Assembly (NCBI GenBank): GCA_036984305.1
Contig: BQWY01000001.1
Location: 1,695,501 to 1,759,500 of the forward strand
Direction: 5' to 3'
Source of the DNA: Nitrospira sp.
GTDB taxonomy: Bacteria; Nitrospirota; Nitrospiria; Nitrospirales; Nitrospiraceae
Length of the DNA stretch: 64,000 nt
Below, one piece after another: positions 8,645-17,123 of the stretch (the first letter of the stretch is position 1; each line of letters begins with the position of its first letter). The position numbers and the translations under genes are program-made. A model generated the notes under the pieces. The model saw only the letters and a program-made list of their open reading frames with translations, made no database searches and had not been told where the DNA came from.

Positions 8645-9451
8645 TTATCCAGGAGTCGGAGTCGACTCCGATTCCATGATGTCCTTGAATCGGGCGAGAC
8701 CCGCAGCCACGGTCCTATTGGGATCTTGGCCCAAGGCCTTGGCCAAGGCCGCGCCGACTGGTCCGCCAAGCGGCTCGTACTGCAAGGTCACCGTCACTCG
8801 CGTGATGTCCCGATCATCGACGGCGATGGGCATAAACTCGACGGATCCGGCGTGCGCGATCATCGCGCCCTTGAGGGTCCGCCACGCGATCCGCGAATGC
8901 TCCACTTCGTTGATGATTTGTGCGTCCCACTCCAATGAGGGGCCGCCGGGCGCGGTGGCGAGGACCCAATGGGATAATCGGTCGCCGAATGGTTCCACGG
9001 ACCGGATGTGCGCCATGACCTCGGGCCAGTTGCGCAGGTCTCGCCAGAAGCGGAACAATTCGCGTGCCGGTTTCGCCACGTCGATCGATTCCTCGATTTT
9101 GATCGCACGTGACGTTCGGATTTTTCTTCGTCCGAGCATGGCCGTATCCGAACGACTGACCGTGTTCAGGTCGAACGCGTTGTAGACTGCGCAATGTCCG
9201 GTGAGGCCCCGTTGAAGCAGAGCCGCTCCCACCATGGTTCCGACGCCGGCCGCCAGGGAGGGGAGTCGGGGAATGCTTCTCACCAGCAGCCCGCCGCCGA
9301 CGAGCGCCGAGGCGAGTCGTTCGATGTCGCCCACGTTGAGTCCTTCCGCATTTGCTCGTTCCTCGGGCCAGTCCAGGTCCTGCGTGTTCGTGCGGTAGCG
9401 GTCATGCCTCGCGCTCGACGCGGTGCGCGTATCTCCTTGCCGACGTGCCAT
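8645..9451 (-). CDS. DUF2892-SRPBCC (polyketide cyclase-like) protein
   Basis: 268 residues; the ATG at 9451 follows AGGAGG. After a polar N-terminus come two short hydrophobic helices of the YgaP/DUF2892 type (about 40-88, with NVGDIERLASALVGGG and LTGHCAVYNAFD), then a START-like SRPBCC domain from about residue 113 to the end (IKIEESIDVAKPARELFRFW and NWPEVMAHI). This combination is a common membrane-anchored lipid- or quinone-binding architecture of unknown substrate. It lies downstream of ku on the same strand, separated by a 9-bp hairpin, in the stress block. Confidence 0.8.
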   Translation of the reverse strand: MARRQGDTRTASSARHDRYRTNTQDLDWPEERANAEGLNVGDIERLASALVGGGLLVRSIPRLPSLAAGVGTMVGAALLQRGLTGHCAVYNAFDLNTVSRSDTAMLGRRKIRTSRAIKIEESIDVAKPARELFRFWRDLRNWPEVMAHIRSVEPFGDRLSHWVLATAPGGPSLEWDAQIINEVEHSRIAWRTLKGAMIAHAGSVEFMPIAVDDRDITRVTVTLQYEPLGGPVGAALAKALGQDPNRTVAAGLARFKDIMESESTPTPG

Positions 9452-9482
9452 GGTGCCTCCTGTCATGAGTGTATCTTGGCCG

Positions 9483-9506
9483 CATCTCGCGTAGTGGCGC
9501 GAGATG
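9483..9506 (-). terminator. Hairpin downstream of ku
   Basis: CATCTCGCG (9483-9491) pairs perfectly with CGCGAGATG (9498-9506) around a six-base loop, 64 bases after the ku stop and 32 before the next gene. No T-tract follows, so it could be a weak terminator or an operator. Confidence 0.35.
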
Positions 9507-9569
9507 GTCCGGTGGTCGTTCAGTCGCCGATTCGTATACGGATCGCGTCGTGTTCGGGCGCCATGAACG

Positions 9570-10457
9570 TCATGCGCTGCGCAAGTGCGGCATGCGCTTC
9601 GGCGAGTGGCTCTTCGAGCGCCGCGATCGCTTCTGGGATTTTCTCCCGTGCCGGGATCCGCCCTTCTCTTGCACGCTCCGTTTCAGCAAGGCCATGAGAT
9701 CCAAGACCTTGCCTCGCTCCTTTCCGGGAGCGGCCTGCTTTTCGGTGTGGGAGACCTGGCGGGTGCGCCCCGATTTGATCCGATTTCGGATGACCCGCAT
9801 CAGAGAGTCGTGGTAGGTGTCCCGGTATTCGCCGGGCTTCCATTCGGCGGTCATCCCTTGGACCAGCTTCGCCGCCATGTCGATCTCCCGCGGACTCACA
9901 TTCGCGGACGCCTTCTCCGAATCGGGCGCCACCGTCTTGGTGTCCCGGATCTGATCGTGATAGCGCAGGGTGTTGAGGACGAGCACCTGTCTGTGGGGCC
10001 AAATCGCCGCCGTGTGTTGCCTGGTGCGGATCACCACCGTGGCGATGCCGACCTTCCCTGTGCGCGCCAGCGTCGCCAGCAGCAGCCGGTAGCCTTTCTG
10101 GCCGCCCCGCTGCGGCGTAATGTAGTAGGGCGTGTCGAAATAGAACGGGGAAATCTCATCCAATGGGACGAACGATTGGAGATCGATGGTCTGAGTCGCC
10201 TCGACGTCCGCATTGCGAAAGTCCTCGTCCGTCACGATCACGTAACGGCCCTTCTCGTACTCGTATCCCTTAACGATGTCCTTCCAGGGTACTTCCTTGC
10301 CCGACGTTTTGTTCACGCGTCGGAATCCGACCGGCTGCATCGAGCGACGATCCAACATCGTGAAGTCGAATCCGCCTCCGCGGTCGGCCGAGACCAACGA
10401 CACGGGAATGTGCACGAGGCCGAAACTGATCGCGCCCTTCCAGAGACTGCGAGGCAT
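9570..10457 (-). CDS. ku: Ku-family DNA end-binding protein
   Basis: Homodimeric ring protein that threads onto broken DNA ends and recruits LigD. 295 residues; ATG at 10457 with AAGGGAGA upstream. The N-terminal beta-barrel core starts with MPRSLWKGAISFGLVHIPV, typical of bacterial Ku, and runs to about residue 255 (LVQGMTAEWKPGEYRDTYHD near 195-215). The C-terminal 40 residues are Lys/Arg-rich (GRKSQKRSRRSKSHSPKRM), the basic tail that in other bacteria adds DNA binding. Two 16-bp motifs lie 78-116 bp upstream. ligD is 6 kb away, so coordinated expression would depend on shared regulation. Confidence 0.95.
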   Translation of the reverse strand: MPRSLWKGAISFGLVHIPVSLVSADRGGGFDFTMLDRRSMQPVGFRRVNKTSGKEVPWKDIVKGYEYEKGRYVIVTDEDFRNADVEATQTIDLQSFVPLDEISPFYFDTPYYITPQRGGQKGYRLLLATLARTGKVGIATVVIRTRQHTAAIWPHRQVLVLNTLRYHDQIRDTKTVAPDSEKASANVSPREIDMAAKLVQGMTAEWKPGEYRDTYHDSLMRVIRNRIKSGRTRQVSHTEKQAAPGKERGKVLDLMALLKRSVQEKGGSRHGRKSQKRSRRSKSHSPKRMPHLRSA

Positions 10458-10534
10458 TCCGCCGCTCTCCCTTGTGTCACACGACTGCTTTCGTGCGAGA
10501 GCTTCATCCCACCACAACTGCTCACGCCGTCCAC

Positions 10535-10550
10535 ACGGGATTAACCCTAG
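10535..10550 (-). promoter_or_regulatory. Degenerate CTRGG-N6-CCYAG motif upstream of ku
   Basis: ACGGG-ATTAAC-CCTAG on the plus strand: right arm perfect, left arm three of five, 78 bp before the ku start. It is followed 8 bases later by a perfect copy. Confidence 0.35.
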
Positions 10551-10557
10551 TTCGAGA

Positions 10558-10573
10558 CTGGGATTTCTCCCAG
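10558..10573. promoter_or_regulatory. CTRGG-N6-CCYAG motif, perfect copy between ku and enolase-family gene
   Basis: CTGGG-ATTTCT-CCCAG, both arms perfect. It is in the divergent region, 101 bp from the ku start and 133 bp from the enolase-family start; the copy at 10535 makes a tandem pair with 23-bp centre spacing. Confidence 0.5.
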
Positions 10574-10622
10574 GCGAATTCATGCTCGACCGTCCCATAA
10601 TACAACTCGCTCTCGACGATTG

Positions 10623-10649
10623 GGGTGAGTCATTCGGAGAGACTCACCC
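10623..10649. promoter_or_regulatory. Inverted repeat upstream of enolase-family gene
   Basis: GGGTGAGTC (10623-10631) and GACTCACCC (10641-10649) form a 9-bp perfect inverted repeat with a nine-base spacer, ending 56 bp before the enolase-family ATG. Position and symmetry suit a repressor operator; no regulator gene is adjacent. Confidence 0.4.
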
Positions 10650-10705
10650 GCCGCCTGGTCCGTTGACGGCGACGGAATCCACTCCACGGCATCGAACGGC
10701 ATCGA

Positions 10706-11803
10706 ATGAACGTTCAGGGCATCGACATCGAGCGGCTCACAGTGTCGGTCTACCAAGTTCCAACGGAGCGCCCTCGCTCCGACGCTACCCGAAAGTGGGA
10801 TCACACGACCATTGTCGTCGTCGAAGCCCATGCCGGAGGAACGGTGGGGCTCGGCTATACGTACGCCGACTCCGCGGCGGCCCTGTTCATTCGGGACGTG
10901 CTGGGGGATGTCGTCGCCGGGCGGGATGCGCTGGCCGTGGCCGCCGCCCACGCCGCGATGCAACAGGCGATTCGGGAGGCGGGGCGGCCGGGCATAGCCG
11001 AATCGGCTCTGTCCGCCGTCGACGTCGCCTTGTGGGATCTCAAAGCTCACCTGCTCGAAGTGCCCCTCGTGCTGCTGCTCGGGGCGCATCGTAAGAGTGT
11101 TCCGGTGTACGGCAGCGGAGGCTTCACCTCCGAATCGATTCCACAACTCCGCGAGCAATTGCAACAGTGGGTCGCCAAAGGGATCCGTCGAGTCAAAATG
11201 AAAGTGGGACGGTTGCCGGAGGACGACCGGGCGCGAGTGGCGGCCGCACGCGACACGGTGGGCCTCGGCGTGGAACTCTACGTCGATGCCAACGGTGGCT
11301 ATACCCGCAAGGAGGCGCTTAAACGCGCCGACGAGTTCGCCGCCCTCGATGTCACGTGGTTCGAAGAGCCCGTTTCTTCGGACGATCTGGACGGATTGCG
11401 CCTCATACGCGATCGTGCACCGGCCGGCGTGGAGATCGCCGCGGGCGAGTATGGGTACGATCGGTTCTATTTTCGCCGCATGTTGGCCGCCGGCGCCGTG
11501 GACGTGCTGCAAGTCGACGCGCGCCGGTGCGGCGGCGTCACCGGATTTTGCGAGGCCGCCAGCCTGGCGCGCGCCTTCGGCATCCCGGTGTCGAGCCACA
11601 CGGCCCCCGCCCTGCACGCGCATGTGTGTTGCGCGGTTCCGGGCGTGCGGCATGTCGAGTATTTTTCCGAACACGTGCGCGTGGAGGGGATGCTGTTCGA
11701 CGGGGTGCCCTCGGCTGTCAACGGCATGTTGACTCCGGACCTGTCCGCGCCCGGCTTGGGTCTCGCGCTCAGACGGGCGGATGCCCAGCGGCACGCCGTC
11801 TAA
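10706..11803 (+). CDS. Enolase-superfamily dehydratase/racemase (mandelate racemase type)
   Basis: 365 residues. The mandelate racemase/muconate lactonizing fold abstracts a proton alpha to a carboxylate. Visible catalytic set: KMK in RVKMKVG (about 168-170), metal ligands Asp in YVDANGGY (about 194), Glu in FEEPV (about 219) and Glu in AAGEYGYD (about 246), then Asp in LQVDARRCGG (about 268) and a His in SSHTAPALH (about 296). The KxK and His/Asp pattern fits acid-sugar dehydratases more than cycloisomerases. It lies 24 bases before a large FAD/Fe-S oxidoreductase and is probably co-transcribed, which suggests oxidation of a hydroxy- or sugar acid. The exact substrate is not readable. Confidence 0.85.
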   Translation: MNVQGIDIERLTVSVYQVPTERPRSDATRKWDHTTIVVVEAHAGGTVGLGYTYADSAAALFIRDVLGDVVAGRDALAVAAAHAAMQQAIREAGRPGIAESALSAVDVALWDLKAHLLEVPLVLLLGAHRKSVPVYGSGGFTSESIPQLREQLQQWVAKGIRRVKMKVGRLPEDDRARVAAARDTVGLGVELYVDANGGYTRKEALKRADEFAALDVTWFEEPVSSDDLDGLRLIRDRAPAGVEIAAGEYGYDRFYFRRMLAAGAVDVLQVDARRCGGVTGFCEAASLARAFGIPVSSHTAPALHAHVCCAVPGVRHVEYFSEHVRVEGMLFDGVPSAVNGMLTPDLSAPGLGLALRRADAQRHAV

Positions 11804-11827
11804 CGGTCCGGTCTCTCCGCATCGATC

Positions 11828-14800
11828 ATGACGATGAACGTGATTACGAACATTCAGCGGACACGACGGTCGGCAAGCACGGTCGACGCCGAGGCGCTAG
11901 GCGCCGAGTTGCGCAAGCGGGTGCAGGGTGAGGTTCGCTTCGACGCCGGGAGCCGGGCTCTCTACGCCACGGACGGATCGAACTATCGGCAGGTGCCCAT
12001 CGGCGTGGTGCTTCCCCGGCACGCCGCCGACATCGACGCGACGATCGCGGTCTGCCGCTCCTTCGGCGCCCCGCTGTTGCCGCGGGGGGCCGGGACGAGC
12101 CTGGCCGGTCAGTCGTGCAACGTCGCGGTCGTGCTGGACTGCTCGAAATACATGCATCGAATTCTCGAGATCGATCCCGAGCGTCGGCTCGCCCGCGTGC
12201 AGCCCGGCGTCGTCTTGGACCAGCTTCGTGGCGCCGCGGAGCGCCATGGGTTGACGTTCGGGCCGGATCCCGCGACGCACAGCCGGTGCACGCTGGGCGG
12301 CATGATCGGCAACAATTCGTGCGGCGTCCACTCCATCATGGCGGGACGGACCGAGGACAACATCCACAGCCTCGACGTCCTCACGTATGACGGGTGCCGG
12401 CTTCGCGTCGGTCCGACGAGCGACGCCGACTACGAGTGCATCGTGCGCGAGGGCGGGCGGCGGGGCGAGATCTATCAACGGTTGGACGAGCTGCGAAGGC
12501 GCTGTGCCGAATCGATCCGGACGGGGTTCCCGCACATTCCGCGGCGTGTCTCGGGGTACAGTCTTCCGGAACTGTTACCGGAACAGGGCTTTCAGGTCGC
12601 GCGCTCGCTGGTCGGCAGCGAAGGAACGCTGGTGACCATCCTCGAAGCCACCGTTCAGTTGGTGCCGAGTCCACGCGCGCGCGTCCTCGTCGTCCTCGGC
12701 TACCCCGATATCTATAGGGCGGCCGATCATATCTTGGACATCATGCGACACGGACCGATCGGTTTGGAAGGCCTGGACGACCATCTCGTGACCTTCATGC
12801 AGCGGAAGGGGTTGCGGGAGCAGGACATACGGCTGCTCCCATCGGGGGAGGGCTGGCTCCTGGTGGAGTTCGGCGGTGACACGCAAGAGGAAGCCGTGGA
12901 GCGGGCACGCGAGATGATCCATGCGCTCGAGCGGACCGATGACCCGCCGGTCATGCGCTTGCACGAAAGCCGGGAGGATCAGCGCAAATTATGGGAGGTA
13001 CGCGAATCGGGTCTGGCCGCCACCGCTCATGTCCCGCAGGAGCACGAGAGCTGGCCGGGCTGGGAGGATGCCGCCGTCCCGCCGGAGCATCTGGGCAAGT
13101 ATCTGAGGGAGTTTCGTTCGCTGCTCACCCGCTACGACTACCGCGCGTCGTTATACGGGCATTTTGGTCAGGGCTGCGTGCATACGCGCATTCCGTTCGA
13201 CCTTCGCACGCACGACGGCATCGCCAGGTATCGATCGTTCATCGAATCGGCCGCGGATCTGGTCCTTCGATATGGCGGGTCCTTCTCGGGTGAACACGGC
13301 GACGGTCAGTCGAGAGGGGAGCTGCTCCCGAAATTGTACAGCCCCGAGCTCATGCGCGCGTTTCACGAGTTCAAGTCGATCTGGGATCCGGAGTGGAGAA
13401 TGAATCCCGGAAAGGTCCTGCGGCCGCATCGAATGGACGAGGACCTGCGGCTTGGCGCTGACTACCGGCCGCCACCCCTCAAGACATATTTTCAGTTCCC
13501 GTCCGATCAGGGCAGTTTTGCTCAATCCACCCTGCGGTGCGTCGGCGTGGGAACGTGCCGGAAAATGGACGGCGGAACCATGTGTCCCAGCTACCGGGCG
13601 ACACGAGAGGAGGAGCATTCGACCAGAGGTCGCGCGAGACTCCTCTTCGAAATGTTGGAAGGCTCGCCGCTGGTCGGCCAGTGGCGGAACGAGCACGTGC
13701 GCGAGGCGCTGGACTTGTGTTTGGCCTGCAAGGGATGTTTGGGAGACTGCCCGGTCAACGTGGACATGGCTACCTACAAGGCCGAGTTTCTGTCGCACTA
13801 TTATGCGGGCCGTCTTCGACCCCGTGCGGCCTACTCGATGGGGTGGATCTACTGGTGGGCTCGGATCGCCTCGCACGTGCCGCATCTGGCCAATCTGGTG
13901 ACGCAGTCCTCTGTCTTGGGCGGGTTGATCAAGACCGTCGGCGGTCTTGCACCCAATAGGACGTTGCCCCCGTCCGCATCTCCGTCCTTCACCTCGTGGT
14001 TTCGCCGGCGCCGTGTCGAAGACAATGGCGGCACGGACGTGTTGCTCTGGCCCGATACCTTCAATAACTATTTTCTTCCGGAGACGGCCAAGGCGGCCGT
14101 CGAGGTGCTGGAAGCGGCGGGGTGCCGGGTTCGCATTCCAGACCGGCCGCTCTGTTGTGGACGGCCACTGTACGACTTTGGCTTCCTTGGCATGGCCAGC
14201 CGCCAGTTACGACAACTTCTTCATGTGCTACGCGAGGATATTTCGGCGGGGACTCCGATCGTCGGTCTGGAGCCGAGTTGCGTGGCGGTGTTCCGAAACG
14301 AATTGACCAATCTGTTTCCGCACGATCAGGACGCGATGCGATTGAGCCGCCGAGTGTTTACCCTGGCAGAGTTTCTGACCGAGCATCGGCCTGACTTCCG
14401 TCCCCCGATCCTCCATCGGAAAGCGATCATGCACGGACACTGCCATCAGAAGGCGGTGATGGGAGTCTCCGCCGAAACACGGCTGTTGGAGCAGATGCAG
14501 CTCGACGTGCAGGTCTTGGACTCAGGCTGCTGCGGGATGGCGGGCTCCTTCGGATTCAAAGCAGAGCATGCCGACCTGTCCGCGCAAATCGGCGAACGCG
14601 TCCTCCTGCCGGCGGTTCGTGAGGCCGACCCGCGCATGCTCATCATGGCCGACGGCTTCAGCTGCCGGGAACAAATCGCCCAACTGACGGACCGACAAGG
14701 CCTCCACCTCGCACAGGTCCTTCGCATGGCCATGCAGGAGGGGCCGCCGCGGCGGGATCCCGAACGTCAATATCCTGCCGTCATGCCCTCCGCAGTTCCC

Positions 14801-14935
14801 ACATTGGTGGAGACCACGCTCGCCGGCGTCGCGGTGGCAGCGGGATGGTTCTTTCTCCGCCGGTTCCTACGCGCTCGGCACGGCGGCGGTAAAAGAGTAA
14901 AGCCAGGAATTCCTCGTCCATCTGCATGCACTTAG
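11828..14935 (+). CDS. FAD-binding and (Fe-S)-binding oxidoreductase (glycolate/D-lactate dehydrogenase type)
   Basis: 1035 residues. N-terminal FAD_binding_4/PCMH domain (about 20-270, with LPRGAGTSLAGQSCN and MIGNNSCGVHS), an FAD-oxidase C-terminal domain (about 270-545, ending in HGDGQSRGELLP), then a ferredoxin-like part with C-x5-C-x8-CP near 570-585 and CLACKGCLGDCP near 633-645, and two CCG-type domains (LCCGRPLYDF near 775, GCCGMAGSFGF near 900). This is a fusion of the subunits separate in GlcDEF, oxidising a 2-hydroxy acid and passing electrons to the quinone pool. An unusual C-terminal hydrophobic helix (VETTLAGVAVAAGWFF, about 995-1012) plus a basic tail could anchor it to the membrane. 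Likely partner of the preceding enolase-family enzyme. Confidence 0.9.
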   Translation: MTMNVITNIQRTRRSASTVDAEALGAELRKRVQGEVRFDAGSRALYATDGSNYRQVPIGVVLPRHAADIDATIAVCRSFGAPLLPRGAGTSLAGQSCNVAVVLDCSKYMHRILEIDPERRLARVQPGVVLDQLRGAAERHGLTFGPDPATHSRCTLGGMIGNNSCGVHSIMAGRTEDNIHSLDVLTYDGCRLRVGPTSDADYECIVREGGRRGEIYQRLDELRRRCAESIRTGFPHIPRRVSGYSLPELLPEQGFQVARSLVGSEGTLVTILEATVQLVPSPRARVLVVLGYPDIYRAADHILDIMRHGPIGLEGLDDHLVTFMQRKGLREQDIRLLPSGEGWLLVEFGGDTQEEAVERAREMIHALERTDDPPVMRLHESREDQRKLWEVRESGLAATAHVPQEHESWPGWEDAAVPPEHLGKYLREFRSLLTRYDYRASLYGHFGQGCVHTRIPFDLRTHDGIARYRSFIESAADLVLRYGGSFSGEHGDGQSRGELLPKLYSPELMRAFHEFKSIWDPEWRMNPGKVLRPHRMDEDLRLGADYRPPPLKTYFQFPSDQGSFAQSTLRCVGVGTCRKMDGGTMCPSYRATREEEHSTRGRARLLFEMLEGSPLVGQWRNEHVREALDLCLACKGCLGDCPVNVDMATYKAEFLSHYYAGRLRPRAAYSMGWIYWWARIASHVPHLANLVTQSSVLGGLIKTVGGLAPNRTLPPSASPSFTSWFRRRRVEDNGGTDVLLWPDTFNNYFLPETAKAAVEVLEAAGCRVRIPDRPLCCGRPLYDFGFLGMASRQLRQLLHVLREDISAGTPIVGLEPSCVAVFRNELTNLFPHDQDAMRLSRRVFTLAEFLTEHRPDFRPPILHRKAIMHGHCHQKAVMGVSAETRLLEQMQLDVQVLDSGCCGMAGSFGFKAEHADLSAQIGERVLLPAVREADPRMLIMADGFSCREQIAQLTDRQGLHLAQVLRMAMQEGPPRRDPERQYPAVMPSAVPTLVETTLAGVAVAAGWFFLRRFLRARHGGGKRVKPGIPRPSACT

Positions 14936-14989
14936 GTGCGCCCGCGGCTAGACAAGAACGTAGGGTTGCACGATCGCGTGACTAATTCC

Positions 14990-15307
14990 TCATTCAGATC
15001 TGGCTGCCGCAGGCGGCGGATCGGCGCCATCGCGGACAAAAGAGATGTGAAAGCCTCGAAAGTGGGTTCGGACGATGCTCCGGATGACGAGCAGAGGCAT
15101 GATCCACAGGGTGCAGACGAGCGTGGCTACACCGAATGGCATGAGGGTCACCCAGATCGGGGGACTAGTTCTCAATAGTTCCGGCCATAAGGCCAAGAGG
15201 AGAAGATTCGTCCCGACGAGGAAGAGCACAAAACTTCCCACGGCCCGCCAGAATATGGCCCACCCCAGCCGCACTGCTTCTTCGTATGTCGGTCTCCCTT
15301 GATTCAT
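14990..15307 (-). CDS. Small two-helix membrane protein
   Basis: 105 residues from the ATG at 15307 (GGAGGG ten bases upstream). Two hydrophobic helices, about 24-45 (VGSFVLFLVGTNLLLLALW) and 55-78 (WVTLMPFGVATLVCTLWIM), are followed by a basic segment and a Pro/Ala tail. No family recognised. Possibly an inner-membrane protein of the stress block; it stands alone on this strand. Confidence 0.6.
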   Translation of the reverse strand: MNQGRPTYEEAVRLGWAIFWRAVGSFVLFLVGTNLLLLALWPELLRTSPPIWVTLMPFGVATLVCTLWIMPLLVIRSIVRTHFRGFHISFVRDGADPPPAAARSE

Positions 15308-15436
15308 GAGCCGTGGCCCTCCGTCGGCATGTTGAACCGGGTATCGTCGAGAAAAGTTCTGCATAATATATGACCGATCCAGCATCGAGTGTGCGACGAT
15401 GTGGCGAGTCCGCACGAAGGCCCCGTACCAGGTACG

Positions 15437-15934
15437 CTAACGCTTCTTCCGTGGCGTCGGACGGGACTTCCTCTTAGTCGGGTTCGAAGCAGCCCGCCTT
15501 CGGCTCGACCCACCGCTCGACGCCCTTCGAGCGCGGGCCGGGGCGGGAGACCGGCGGACCTGCCGTATGGATGAACGGCGCTCTCCATAGTCCTCCGATG
15601 ACGCGGGGTTCAATTCCCATCGCGACCGGTCTTTGGAAGCCGTCTTGTCTCCAAACTTGAGCGGTTCCGTATCGTCATAGACGATGCCCACGGACGCGCC
15701 GATGTCATCGACGCGATCCTGATCCGATGTCGGATTGCTCCAGCCGGGTGACTCGCTCCCGACATCCAGTCCGGTCGAGTCGACATCGAGGTCTCCCCCC
15801 TTGAGCGCCGCGCTGCGGGGTTCTTCATGGTCGGTCGCTTCGGAATGCGCGACCGTGTCTGTTTGATCACCATAGGGCTTCGCTCGGCGGCGACGGCATC
15901 TCTTCATAATACCTGCGAACGACTTCGTCTCCAT
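15437..15934 (-). CDS. DUF6335-like protein with basic tail
   Basis: 165 residues. The central part (about 80-115: VYDDTEPLKFGDKTASKDR then RWELNPASSEDY) matches the short DUF6335 signature known mainly from cyanobacteria and Nitrospira. The C-terminal 40 residues are very rich in Arg, Ser and Pro (RRAASNPTKRKSRPTPRKKR), likely disordered and possibly nucleic-acid binding. The start is uncertain: neither the ATG at 15934 nor the one at 15907 has a strong ribosome site. Function unknown. Confidence 0.65.
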   Translation of the reverse strand: METKSFAGIMKRCRRRRAKPYGDQTDTVAHSEATDHEEPRSAALKGGDLDVDSTGLDVGSESPGWSNPTSDQDRVDDIGASVGIVYDDTEPLKFGDKTASKDRSRWELNPASSEDYGERRSSIRQVRRSPAPARARRASSGGSSRRRAASNPTKRKSRPTPRKKR

Positions 15935-16043
15935 CGACCGTTTTCCGACGACGTGTGGTGGCCATAACGTTCACTTTCCGTCTGCGGCCTCGGCCGCGAC
16001 ATGTAAAGGTTCATCTCTTCCTGTCTCTTCCCTCTCCCGTTCC

Positions 16044-17123
16044 TCACCGCGCTCGAAAATCCGGAGGCGCTCCGAGACCTGTGTTTGCGCCCCCCACGTT
16101 CGGTAGATCCAGTGTGTGCGGCTTGAAGACCCGGTATAACACGTACAACGATGGAAACAGCAGCAGGGCCCCCGCAGCAAGGCACCACAACAGCAGCTCG
16201 AGGACCGTGTCCGGTGCCGCCGCCTGGCCGATGGTCAGACTCGGAGGAACCAGATAGGGATACTGAGAGGCCGCCCAGCCGAAGACGATGACGGTCACTT
16301 GCACAACCGTACACGCGCGGGCCGTTCGGTACGCCCGCATCCAAAGGGCACACAGGCCAGCTGCGCCTCCGACGCCCGCCACTGCCAGCGCGGCCCATCC
16401 CCAGGCGGTTGTCGCGAGTCCTTCATGAATATCCGGTCCGTGCGTCGCTGCCGTGACGAGAATGGTGATTCCCACCAGGACGGCCACGAAGCCCGCGGCC
16501 AGCCCGCGTCTTCTAAAATCGTCTCGAAGATCCGCGTCGCCGGTCTCGAACGTGAGATAAATCGCAGCCAAATAACCGAAGAGCGCCAGCGCGAAGGCGC
16601 CGACCAGAAGTGGGAACAGGCCGAGCCATGGAGCCACGTAGGCGTCATAGTAGGACGGAGAGGCGGGAACAGCTAAATTCCCTCCTGCGATGGCGCCGAT
16701 GACGATACCGAGCATGATGGAGGTGAGGATGCTCGACCACCCGAATACGCGTGCCCACCAGACGCTGGCCGCATCGTCGCGATTCGGGCGGAGCTCCACG
16801 TCGTTCGTTCGAAAGGCGAAAGCCGCACCGCGGAGCACGACCCCCACGAGCAGGAGTGTCAGCGGGATATGCAGGACGGTCGATATCACCGCCCATGCCC
16901 GCGGGAACCCCGTGAAGAGGATGGTCACGATGAGGATCAACCACACATGGTTGGCTTCCCAAATAGGAGCGATCGCGTGGTCGATGACCTTACGGCGTCT
17001 CGTCCCACGCTCTCCGACGGCGAGCGCGCTCCAGACTCCTGCACCAAAGTCGGCGCCCCCGGTGATCACGTACAGCACCAGAGAGACCACCAATGATCCG
17101 GCAAGGAGGATCTCGGCGCTCAC
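16044..17123 (-). CDS. cydB: Cytochrome bd-type quinol oxidase subunit II
   Basis: Inner-membrane subunit that pairs with CydA in the heme bd (or cyanide-insensitive) terminal oxidase. 359 residues from a GTG at 17123 whose bases overlap the cydA stop in GTGA, with GAAAGGGG upstream. Begins with ILLAGSLVVSLVLYVITGGADFG, the conserved first helix with GGADFGAG. About nine membrane helices are visible, with IWEANHVWLI near 56 and the WxSSILTS and PYLVPPS segments. It is the last gene of the SDR-cydA-cydB operon. Supports O2 respiration at low oxygen or under sulfide/cyanide/NO stress. Confidence 0.92.
   Translation of the reverse strand: MSAEILLAGSLVVSLVLYVITGGADFGAGVWSALAVGERGTRRRKVIDHAIAPIWEANHVWLILIVTILFTGFPRAWAVISTVLHIPLTLLLVGVVLRGAAFAFRTNDVELRPNRDDAASVWWARVFGWSSILTSIMLGIVIGAIAGGNLAVPASPSYYDAYVAPWLGLFPLLVGAFALALFGYLAAIYLTFETGDADLRDDFRRRGLAAGFVAVLVGITILVTAATHGPDIHEGLATTAWGWAALAVAGVGGAAGLCALWMRAYRTARACTVVQVTVIVFGWAASQYPYLVPPSLTIGQAAAPDTVLELLLWCLAAGALLLFPSLYVLYRVFKPHTLDLPNVGGANTGLGAPPDFRAR

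Noticed and set aside
9585-10544. Long open frame antisense to ku
   Set aside because: Fully overlaps ku, which has clear family similarity and a ribosome site.
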